The notes under the pieces were generated by a model that had not been told where the DNA came from, searched no databases, and saw nothing but the letters and a program-made list of their open reading frames with translations. Below are positions 11,507 to 22,104 of a stretch of DNA of 64,000 nucleotides, in pieces. Origin of the DNA: Cinchona pubescens (lineage: Eukaryota > Streptophyta > Magnoliopsida > Gentianales > Rubiaceae); the NCBI GenBank assembly GCA_025175665.1, contig JANKKI010000274.1, forward strand, positions 937,501-1,001,500, in the 5' to 3' direction. How positions within the stretch are numbered: the stretch's first letter is position 1; every line of letters starts with the position of its first letter. The translations under genes and the position numbers were made by a program.

Positions 11507-12287
11507 GAAAAATTTCTAAAATCGTGTTTTTTTTCAAAATTGTTCTTTTTTTATGTCTATTCCAAATTGTAATTCCGGGCCGGTGGAACTCGCATTCATC
11601 GAATGCGAGGTCTTCCAAAAATTGACTGAGGTCAGTCGGACCTTTATCTTCTGCGAGGCCCAGAATATCCATCCCCAAATTAAAAAAAAAAAAAAAACTC
11701 TCCTCCTCCTCCTCCTTCCTCCTCCTCTCCACGGTTGTTGGCAAGGAGAATGTTCGTAAAATAAGGGAGGTTATGTCAAAATTTTATCAAAAATACAATA
11801 AATTAATAAATTTGCGGGTTTACACATTTCATTCGCGTACTATTTCGTTAATGTTATAGTTTATGATTTAAAGATAATGGTTTACTATTCCCAAATATCG
11901 TACTACTTCGTTAATATTATAGTTTATAATTTACGGTTTAGTATTTAAGTAATTTTATCTTACAGTCAAATCCTTCATTTTTCTATTTTTGTAATAGTGC
12001 ACAATCAACTTATTCCCTTTGCAATATACATAGTCAAATATGTTAAATCCTTCATTTTTCTATTTTTGTAATAGTACACAATTTCCCTTCGCAATATACA
12101 TAGTCAAATTTGCTAAATCCTAAAAAAAAAAAAAAAAAAAAAATTTATTCAGACCTCGCATTCTGAAAATTAAGAAGACCTCGCATTCGGACTTTTAAAT
12201 GCGAGTTCCACTTACTCGGAATTGCTATTTGAAATAAGCATAAAAAAAAAAAGATTTTGAAAAGAAGCACGATTTTAGAAATTATTC
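11507..12287. mobile_element. Mutator-like MITE with 10-bp target duplication
   Basis: A 781-bp element with inverted ends about 110 bases long: GAAAAATTTCTAAAATCG on the left against CGATTTTAGAAATTATTC on the right. Inner arms hold GGAACTCGCATT and ATGCGAGGTC boxes. It is flanked by the exact repeat AATTAAAAGG at 11497-11506 and 12288-12297. Target duplications of 9-10 bp are typical of Mutator-like elements. No transposase frame. The central part carries tandem duplications. Confidence 0.85.
11968..12121. repeat. Tandem duplication inside the Mutator-like element
   Basis: The block AAATCCTTCATTTTTC followed by TATTTTTGTAATAGT occurs at 11968 and again at 12045 (period 77), with a truncated third start near 12115. 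A second short duplication (CGTACTA.TTCGTTAATRTTATAG) lies at about 11837-11940. Confidence 0.8.
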
Positions 12288-12297
12288 AATTAAAAGG

Positions 12298-12861
12298 TCA
12301 TACTACATAATGGTTTACGACTTTTTTTTCTTTTTTTGTTCCTTGTTGAATTTGGCTTGCCAGTTCTTTCAAGCAACTGCTATGCCACATGTTACAAAGG
12401 AACGTACAAACTGGAACTGCTAGTACTACAACACATGCACAATTTGGTGAATTAGAACTATCAAGTGAATGAATACTAGTATCAGCAGTTACAGGAATGG
12501 AACAGGGAAGCAAAAAAAAAAAAAATACAAGTTTTTTTAAAAATTACAAAAACTTGGGGTGGATGGGGTGGAGGAAAACTAACACAAGATCATGTGGCAA
12601 CTACAAAAAATGTACTTCTAACACTGGCCAACTAAAGATTAATAATACACATTCCTGCCTTTTCTCCTTCCATTTACCATTTTTTTTCCCCTTTTCTATT
12701 GGGCAGAGGTGATCTAGTTTTTCCGTTACTTCCCATTTACAGATACAACATTTTTTTTTTTTTTTTACTCTTTTTTTGGTGTGATTTTCATTTTGAGGAT
12801 TGATTGATACCATGGGTTATGCTATAAGTGTCAAAAAACCTTCCTATACCTTTCCTGACTT
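12298..12861. other. Downstream flank of the SMR gene
   Basis: Probable 3' untranslated and terminator region of the minus-strand gene ending at 12862, with long A and T runs. No gene seen. Confidence 0.35.
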
Positions 12862-15800
12862 TCAGTATATCACTACCCCAATGAGCCCCGGCTGTGGCTC
12901 AGAGTAGTCGAGGCCCTCTTCCTCCAGCAGGTAACGCTGGACAGCAATTGGAAGTCTAGCAGGTGTATGCGAACCCCTAGTGTGGTGGCCGGTTCCCACA
13001 CAAATATATACCTGCAGTCGTTGATTGGCCGACCTTGCTGCATTTCGTCAGCTGCAAGACAGACAGCTCGCGTTTGAGGACATGAAGTGCTTCAGTAACA
13101 TGGAGCCCGTGTAAATCTATTATCCTCTCATTAACCTGTAGCTCTGGATTTCTGCACGTTAAAGTAGAGCAAAACAAAGATCAAATCATTGTTATTGCTA
13201 GCTGTATCAGAAGAAAGAGGAAAAAAAATATTCACTTGCAGCACAAAGAACCATCATCTTCATGACCAGTTCAAAACCTATCCACCTCCAGCCCAAACCT
13301 ATAATTCAAATGCAGACAATGAAAAGGAAGAACTTCAAACAGAAAGTGGGAAAGGATAGTTAAACGTCTCCAATATTACAGCTGTTGGCTTACGGTTTAA
13401 TCCATTCATCCATCTTTCCTACATAAATGGCAGTATCCACCCAGCCAGAAATTGCTGCCTCATGGTGAAAAGTATGAGAAGCTTCTCATATTCAACAGAC
13501 TGACAAAACCTGGGTGGAGATGCTGTTCAAGGTTTTTGGTATTGTGGATTTCCATTTTTACAACCCCCCCCCCCCCCCTCCTTTGATTCATTCTTTCAAT
13601 TTGAATAAAATGATAAAGAGCTTCTAGGAACAAGGAACGGGATAAAATAAGGTTACGTTGGGCTATTCCTGGTTCGCTCACCATCACTGGGGGAATCCTT
13701 GTTAGTGTCTTTTCCCCCACTGCTCCTTCATACAGTTAAACTCGGCCGAGTGATCCTGCCTGACCAAGCGTGGGTCAAGGCTCTTATAAGTTACAAAACA
13801 GGGCAAACTAACGCTAATCATCTGGTCAAAACTTATACTATCATAAATATTGAGAAGCAGAGTTGATAACAAAACCTCTGTCGGTAAATGGAGTCTTGAG
13901 CTTTTCCATGAGCTGTCTTCATCTGCATGTTATGGAGCTGCCCCTTTATACTCAATTCTTTAGCTAAAGCCTTGTTACCAATGAGGTATGCCTGCCTTGC
14001 CTATTCATAAATACAGAACTTAAGAAGGTTAGCAATAAAATAATTTCAAAGAATACAGCAATAAACAAAATGCATCAACAGTAACATCAAACAGGATTAC
14101 TGATTTGGTAAGTTGAACAGGCAGTGATAACTGCACACATCTTTAAAATAAGATACCACCGTGATCATGGTGACCCTCATGAAAATACATCATCTAAAAA
14201 TCAAAATCACAAGTAGAGTATGCAAGGAAGATGCAGACTGTGAATGTTATAAAGTATGGTTGACATGGATTTCAGTATATTTTATACTTCCAGTATGTAG
14301 AACAGTTTCACCATTCACCTTTTAGCCATTGCCGCACACCAACAGTAAATTAAGTAGCAAGCCAACCTAGACCTAGAAAGTATGGACTGAATAGAAACCT
14401 TTTGGTTCCTTCACTCGAACAGGGATTCCAGCTTTTCTCTTGTGACCCCTTGAAATAATGCAAGGGAAACATAAATGTAAAGGTCAATATCAACCTCCTA
14501 TAGAATGTAAAGGCCAATGTCTTGGGTTTCTCAGCAAAAGGCAATACAGAATATGCATTTCATGGAAAACATTGCGATAGTTTGTGTAAGATAAGCACCA
14601 GCTTTCCAAAAAGCGAAAGCGTATTAACAGACGATAATTCATGTAGCACCTAGCAGATTAATCAATCAGAAGGTGACAAGACATGCTTCTGACCAATTTA
14701 ATACACGAATACTCATGCATTAAAGATCCAAGCAGACAGAAGTCTTGACACATTCCATGTATCAGGGTACCAATGAAACAGTAGTAGGTTAGTCCTCTCA
14801 GGGATTGGGATAAGTACATGGCAGAGAGAAGCCATACAACAGGAGCGATCAAACATTCATAAAGCACCCAGAAGATTAATCAACCAGAAGGTGACAAAAC
14901 ATGCTTCTGACACAGGAATGCAGTTGCATTGAAGATCCAAGAAGACAGAAGTTCTTATCTGGTCCCAATGTCAAAGTAACTGGTTATTCCTCCAGTCAAG
15001 GTTAGATAAGCTCAGAGGAAAGAAGCCATATATAGGAGTGATCATACACTCAAAACTTTCCCGATAGAGGCAGTAGAGTTTCTTTAAGAGTGTAAAAGTG
15101 TCTGGTCCAAGGAAAACCTCCTCCACCTTTATCTTGGCATCCCAAATGGAAGCCCACAAAATATCATATAGAGGGAATACAAGACGTGAGATTGCAAAGT
15201 TGGTTTTGTTTGTGTATTACAATATCAGCAACAAATGGATAAGAAGAGGGTTACACTCATTTTTCAGGTTATATTCGTTTAGGTTGATTTCATCTTCTTT
15301 TCAGTAAGCCATACCTGTTCAAAGTATGCATTGCGGACACATGCATGGTCACGAGCTTCCTCCCTCATTTCAGAATACATATTTGCTGCCATCTCAACAA
15401 AGTTAAAGCCATATATAGGTGCAAAAGCTTTCCTCCGACTACTAAAAAAGTAAGTATAATAGTTGCTAAAAAAATATTACCCACTGCTTCTCCAGTTTCA
15501 AGCCAGATAGGAGCTGCATGAGCTGATCCCCGACTCTGTAACCTATCGTTGTAAATCCCCCTTACCTGGCGACCATTGTGTGAGCACTTGCTAACATATG
15601 TGAACCTCTACTTGATCCAGCATTTGCATCTGCTGAACCATTCCTGTCATACTTCCACATGCCAGAATCTTGAGGTGCCATTTTCCTAACTGCTGAGGCA
15701 AAATCTATCGCGCCTCGGGATGGAATGGAAGACCCTGACTTGAACAAGAGTAGATTGTCTTTCTCAGAAGACCGATAAGGCCTAGTATTCTGTTGGAGAT

Positions 15801-17826
15801 CATCACCAGGAAATTTTGCCATATCATTCTGACCACCTAATGTGGACAGTGCAGGAAAATCCATTCCATTAAGATTTGGAGCTGACAAAGCTTTTGAATT
15901 TGTATTTTGATTCAAACCACCATCAACTTGAAGCTAGAAAATAAGATAAAACTATACTGTGAAAACTTCACCATAAGCCATGAGAAAATATCACAATGCT
16001 ACCAGAAAATGTTAAGATTTGCATACATTAATATATTAAAAAATGAGATACTTGCAAAAGGTAGTCCTTTTGTGGATATTCATAAATTCTTCTATTGAAG
16101 CTTGTCTTACAAGTTACGAACACATGTATGAATGTTTACTAGTACAAGATTTTCCAAGCAGCGTTAACTTTAACAACCTCAGAAAAGGAGTAAATCCCAT
16201 GGCATAAACCTTTCAGTCATAAAACAATACCAGAATACAAGTCAGTAACTAGAAATCCTAAATGTCACTAGGTATATGAGAGACAGGAAGTAATACTTAA
16301 TTCATTTACTATTACAAAAAGAGCCAGTTTTCGGGCTACAGATTTCCTATAAGATTTACTTCTAGTTAAAGTTACCCATTCTTGAAGCTCTGTCTCTGAA
16401 CACATGGTTCTATTGTACCATATTTTCACTCATAACAAGAAGCTGTCTCTAAACTATCAAACAAAGGAAGCATCTAGATTAAAACTTCCATGACGAACCA
16501 TCAGGTATTATCAGATAAATATGGATCTTCAGCCATATTTTATGGGGAAAAATCAAAATGCGAAGAAAAGAATATCTGTGCAACCAGGCATGCCCGTAGA
16601 TATATGCCCAAAACAGATTTTCTTAAGGCATGAGGAAGTAAGAATTTCTCAGACTCTGCATGAAAGAATTTTCGGACCTTATTTTACTTGGATCCTAGGA
16701 AAGAATAGAGAACTAAAATAAATCATGGGAAAGTAACTATTGACAGCTTGAAATGAGTCCAGACAATAACTATTATGTGGAGAAGTAAATTGTATAGGAA
16801 AATGTAGCCCGAAAACTGGCTCTTTTTGTAATAGTAGTGAACTAAGAGATACAATACTGCTTAAGGAACAAAGCACAAGGAGAATGTGTTTAATAATCAA
16901 CAAATATGCAGAAGCAGTATCTTCTAGGTTTAATCGATTTAATCAACTAGAAGTTAAAGGAAACAAAAAAGAAATAATCATATAAAGCAGCACTCAACTT
17001 TGTTCAAAGCTTTAAAAGCACAAGTATACCTCAAGCTGAGTGAGCATTTCAATTGTCAGGTTCAAATCACCCCCATTGGCAAAGTAAACCTCTGCAACAC
17101 ACTTTCGGCAGCAAAACCGGGGAACTGTGAAGCCAAAAAGTCAAGAGGGTTCAGATCAGCATTGTCTACATACTGTTGCTCATTCATCATGTCAGAAAGG
17201 AAACCATGTCTTAAATTCCCATCATATGGAGCTCCCTCCCTAATATTGGAAAGAAGTTGGTCATTGTTCAAAATATGTTTGTCCCACAGTTTAGGGGACA
17301 AACTATTGAAACTGCCCGACAATAGATATTTGCCATAGGATGAAACAGGATATCTCATCTTCTCAGCGAAGCTATTTCCATTAGTGTAATGAGGAGATAA
17401 CTCAGGCTGATCTTTCAACATAAACCCACTGCCCACTGAAGCAGGAAACCTAGATGCTTCACTGCCTTCAGTTAACGACAAACTTGACAACGAGAGGCTA
17501 TTGATTCCTTGAGAATCATCCTCCCCCATTTCTTGACATCAGGTGAATGTCATCAGCTGTAGCTGATGACACAGTATTGGTGTGCTTCTTCATCTGAGTT
17601 GTAGATTCGAGACAGAAGACTCTGACCTATCAAGTACAGATTTTCCTAATGCTGCGGTGGAAGATGTAGCAAACTTCGATGATGCTTCTGCAGTGCTAGT
17701 ACTTCCAGTCACTGATCTAAGAGAAGAAGGAACAAATTCTGCAGCGTTGGGATTCAAAGTTGTTAACTTCATGCTGTTGGCTAGTTTTCTCTCACTAATA
17801 AAAGCCCCTTTTCCAGAAAAGTTCAT
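12862..17826 (-). CDS. CID7-like PAM2/DUF1771/SMR-domain protein, frame interrupted
   Basis: Matches the Arabidopsis CID5-CID7 type: proteins that bind poly(A)-binding protein through a PAM2 motif and end in a Small MutS-Related domain. Coding exons: 17826-17030, 15933-15481, 15385-15315, 14000-13876, 13151-12862. Exon 1 has the PAM2 motif LNPNAAEFVP, then MGEDDSQGINSLSLSSLSL and a CUE-like segment (NPLDFLASQFPGFAAES, EMLTQLE). Exons 3-4 give the DUF1771 helix (MYSEMREEARDH; LAKELSIKGQLHNMQMK). Exon 5 is the SMR domain (IDLHGLHVTEALHVLK; VGTGHHTRGS; GLDYSEPQPGL), stop at 12864-12862. Frame breaks: several at 17520-17600, one near 17110 (extra GT before VAEVYFANGG), one near 15572 (before RGIYNDRLQ), one near 13055 (before RNAARSANQRLQ). 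A 5' leader intron (about 18872 to 17941) is likely. Confidence 0.8.
14645..15060. repeat. 218-bp tandem duplication in intron 3
   Basis: The block starting near 14645 (GCACC, then GATTAATCAATCAGAAGGTGAC, CATGCTTCTGAC, AGATCCAAGCAGACAGAAG, GAAGCCATA) is repeated from about 14863 with roughly 80-85 percent identity by eye. It lies between SMR exons 3 and 4 and has no coding frame. Confidence 0.75.
16301..16841. mobile_element. MITE in intron 1 of the SMR gene
   Basis: About 541 bp with inverted ends of roughly 70 bases: ACTATTACAAAAAGAGCCAG then TTTTCGGGCTAC at 16308-16339, and the inverse at 16804-16834. Inner arm TTTCCTATA.GATTTACTTCT is also paired. One end reads CACTACTATTAC, reminiscent of CACTA-type ends, but no clean target duplication is visible, so the superfamily is open. 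Confidence 0.7.
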
Positions 17827-18920
17827 TCTTAAGTTTCTCAATTTTTTCCAAATTAAAAAAAAAAAGGGGTCTCTACATGCATAAAAGAACTTTGAAAGTG
17901 TAAAGCTCGAAATATCATCACCGCTATCACCCAAATCCTGCAAAACAAACTTTATAGAGTCAACAAAGTTCAAATTATAAGTGGAGATGCCTATTGATCA
18001 ATAATTCAGCATCACGAATCTTCTGCAACAAGAAATATCTTGAATCTTCAAGTACTAATAAATGAAAAATATTCAATCAGAACGATATCAAGTTCACAAG
18101 ATCGACTTTCAATCCTGATACAAGGAGGATAATATTATAGTATTATGCATTGCCATACAATCTAATATATCCAATATCAATACTTCTAACCAGACAGTCA
18201 TTATTCGCAAAAACAAGTTGTGAAATCTCATCTGTATACGAAACATACCCAAGTAGATTTTCATCAGCCAATTGCAGATAAAAAATTATCAAATCCAAAG
18301 ATCAATAACTAACATGGCATTTCCAAATTGTGGTCAAACAATCAGTTACAAAAGCGGAAAATTCCATTCGCGTTCTATACCATTATTCTTTAAATACTTG
18401 TACAACACAAAATCATGTACAGTACAAGTTTAAAGCTTAAGGGTGCGATACCCTCGCGCTGATAAAAACACCTAAAACATGCAAACACCAAACATTAACT
18501 ACTCTCGTTTAATACAGACAAAATACAGTTACCAATAACCAAAAATAAAATTTGAGCAAACAAACAAGAAAAGCAAATGTCAAGAAAAGACTAACTCATC
18601 ACACAATGATACAACCAAAAAAAAAAACCACCGAGTAACTAACAGTAATTGACTATTAGTCCCTGACCAAAAAGTTCAAGTTTTTATCATCAGAAATTAA
18701 AAACCCAGAAAAATCTTAAGGGGTGCCAAAAGTTGACTCCTGAACTTTACCTGCATAGATCTCTCTATAATTCAAAACCCAAGTAAAGAAAAAAAATGAA
18801 GAAAATTTTAAAAAATTCCATAAAAAGTGCAAAAACAGAAGATCTGAGAGATGGGTTTTCAGTATATACCTTTAAGGAGAACTGAGATTGAAGAAACCAA
18901 ATCAAATGGATCCATAGCCA
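17827..18920 (-). other. Leader and 5' untranslated intron of the SMR gene
   Basis: On the minus strand a donor (CTTAAAG then GTATAT, near 18873) and an acceptor (TTTGTTTTGCAG, near 17941) bracket an AT-rich stretch, fitting a leader intron of about 930 bases. The leader exon then runs to the ATG at 17826. A short GT-rich inverse of MITE family A lies near 18390-18440. Confidence 0.45.
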
Positions 18921-19483
18921 GCACAGATAAGATAAGATTTTTTAATATTTTCAGCCCAAAAAAAAATATTACGAGTGTATAAAGTTTTATATTTTTTACA
19001 CTAAAAAAGAGATGATTTTTTTAAAAATATATATATATAATTTTAAGTAATTTCTTCTTCTTTGCTCTTTGGAGGTCAGAGCTTCAAGGGATGAGGCTGG
19101 TTATCTATTCTATTCTTGTACATCTATCTCAGCTTCAACTATTAGAGACAGATTTCTCTGTCTGACAAATTATTTACTGTATTTATTCTTTTTTAGTATT
19201 TCTTTTTAGTTTTGTGGCTTTTACTTTTAGAACCCACTTTGAGAATTTAGACCACAAAATATAAAGGCTTCAACCCTTTAGGCCTTTACCCTTTGCCACA
19301 AAAATATTTGTGCAGTCCAAGTCCAACTAATATAATTCATCAATTTTATTTTTTTTCAATTCATTTGGACAATCATTATTATGAATATTATTCAAAATAT
19401 TATTTAAAGTAATTATTGTATCAACCTTTTTAAATGTGATATATGTAAAAAATGTAATATATGTAAGATGAAACTAATAAGAT

Positions 19484-19596
19484 TTTAACATTTTAAATAG
19501 TGACTTACCAATTTATTTTATTTTTAAAACTATTACTTTAAATAGTGAAATCTCATTAATTTGAGAATTGATAGAATCTTCCTATAATAAAGTTTC
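19484..19596. repeat. MITE family B copy
   Basis: Ends CTTCCTATAATAAAGTTTC like the copies at 26624-27479 and 31911-32090; inner blocks TTTAAATAGTGA... and its approximate inverse ACTTTAAATAGTGAAATC are visible. Confidence 0.45.
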
Positions 19597-19600
19597 TCCT

Positions 19601-20172
19601 CCGTTTGTCCTCTATAAATATGTAGTCCCTCTTTGACTAACGGTCAATTCAACCATTAATCAAAACCTTAAAACGTAGTGTAAAATCACTGAGTTACCCC
19701 TCATATTAATATAGAGATTAATTACAATTTAACCTCTATAATGGCACAATATTACACTTTATTCCCTGTTTGATAAATTTACTAAATTGATCCTAAATGA
19801 TGTTATTTCATAGAGCTCATCAAATGGTTTTAATGGCAAATCCATACTCAAATTTTAATTATGATTATAATTATAGCAACTAAACTAATTGAAAATGATT
19901 GAAGAACCACAGAATAGGAGAAGATCGTGAAGACGTTCTCTCGTTCAGACATTTTATCTACTTTACAGGTGGTAAAGAGAATTTTAAGGATTATAGCGGA
20001 TAAAATATAATTTTATAATATTATGGGGGTAAATTAACTAACTTTAAAATTATACAAGAATAATTTAGTAATTTTGCACCGCCTCCTAAACTTTTGACTA
20101 ACGATTGATTTTGACCGTTAGTCAAAGGGAGATAAAAGGTATATAATTTTTTTCCCAGGAGGTAAATCGAGA
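19601..20172. mobile_element. Fold-back element with about 60-base inverted ends
   Basis: Left arm CCTCCGTTTG ... GTCCCTCTTTGACTAACGGTC is matched in inverse by the right arm around 20090-20172 (GACCGTTAGTCAAAGGGAG ... CCAGGAGG). No open frame and no clear target duplication. Confidence 0.6.
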
Positions 20173-22068
20173 TACGGTCAAGTTTACAAATGAGCAACCT
20201 TTAAAAAGTCTGATTTTTTTTCATATATTCTCACTTGTAACATGAAATCCTTCTATAGATAGCATTTAGTCACCATTTACCATACACAACTTCTTATTTG
20301 AATTGATACTAATTCATGAAGATATCTATTTAAGAAATCTAACTTTTTATTTGAATTTAGTATTATCTCATGAATAAGTATCACTTCATGAGTCCTTATA
20401 AAATTTATGAATAAGCATCAATTGCGCAAATTTATACAATATTTTAAATTCACATCCTTAATGAAAATAGTAATATTCTAACAATTGTATGATGCCTAAA
20501 CAAACGTTAAATTTTCATTACATGCTTATATGGATAACAATTATTGTATGAGTATACTACTTGTACTTTAACTTGTACTTTCTTGTTTTACTTTTCATTT
20601 TCTTCCCTTGCCTAAAACGACAATGTATCTACACAGTTGAAAGACTTGAACCCCGCATCAGTACATGTCAAAATCTCACCATAAATTAAAATAAGACGTT
20701 GACTTAAACGATAAGTATAACGTTAAATTAAATGAAAAATTTTGAATTCAATTATAGTTATCTTCATTTTGTTATTGGTAGACAATCTATAAGAATCATC
20801 GTAAATTGTTAAATATATGTTAATTGATAAGAATTGATGGCATAATTAAACCAAATTTCTTATCAATTAGAGAATATGTTATTGTTAGGTTTTGATAATT
20901 TAGTTATTTAAGTAATTTAGTTTCATAATACAATTATATTTAGAGTTGTTATTTCTTATTCTAATTAGGTTTCTATTCTTGGTAGTTAAATTTGTTACCT
21001 GTAAATAGAGGGTTTGTTTAGTTGATTCAGTTGAGGGAGACTAGAATAGTGAGATTCTAGTCTAATGATAAGGTTATTATGCCGGGGGTTTATGCGGGTG
21101 TCAATATAAGAGTCCGATGTGCGTTATTTTGTAACTCTTCATATTCCTCCCATATATTTTTATATGTGTATATTTTTATATGTGTTGAATAAATTTATCT
21201 TCCGCTGCATGTTTTTTTATGCTAACACAGAATCAATATAAATCGTTGAAATATACACTAATGACCTAACCTATAAAGGTAAAAAGAGATAATCTACCAT
21301 TTTTTTTTAATTTTATTATTAAAAAAATGCATACTATTATAAAAGTATGAATTATATTTTTCTCATTTGATATTTCTTTTTTGATCTTTATATTATACCC
21401 ATTAATGCAAAATTTTGAAACTAAATATTTTGGGTAAAACTGTAAAATACACATCGTCCGAAAACTAGAGACTAAGAAGATAAAATGGGATTCATATTCT
21501 CATCCCCTTGAAAGTTTGAGTTGTTTAAGCGTTCTTAAGGACTCGTAACAAAATTATCTGAATTCCCAACTAAAATAAATCTATGTTATTATCAACTGGG
21601 GACTCTCATGATGATAAGTACAAAAATGCCACAAAGTTATCCTACAAAATAAACAACTATTTCCAAAGCTCAAAAAAAAAAAAAAAAAAAAGCAAACCAA
21701 GAACTAATATTCCTTTTTTGATTACTTCCCCAACAAATAAATAGTCAAACAAATTTCATGTGCAAGCTTTGTCTACGAAAATTCAAAAATAATAATAATA
21801 ATGTTTTCATTAATTTATACTTTGTCGTTGATGAAGATAGCAATTTAAAGAGAATACGTGGTGTTACCTAATTAGGTAGTGAATGGGTGTTACATAATTT
21901 CTTAGGCTCATAATATAAAAAGATTATTCTTATTTAATTATGCTATCTATCATTAATGGGAGAAACATAAAACTAAAATATATGGAAAAAATCCGCAAGA
22001 CATGCATATCATTACAAAACATAATAATTACTTAATTTATATTTAATTAGCTTAATGGCATGGCATCG
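20173..22068. other. AT-rich intergenic DNA
   Basis: No coding, RNA or structured repeat signal that I can support. Confidence 0.4.
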
Positions 22069-22104
22069 CTGTCTCTTATACACATCTAGATGTTATAAGA
22101 GACA
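22069..22104. other. Nextera transposase adapter junction (artefact)
   Basis: CTGTCTCTTATACACATCT at 22069-22087 is the exact Nextera (Tn5) mosaic-end adapter, followed head to head by its inverse at 22088-22104 with one base missing. Two joined mosaic ends are what a Nextera mate-pair circularisation leaves. This is library sequence, not plant DNA. Confidence 0.97.

Noticed and set aside
13563..13578. Run of C as a regulatory tract
   Set aside because: A simple homopolymer within an intron of the SMR gene; nothing else supports a function.
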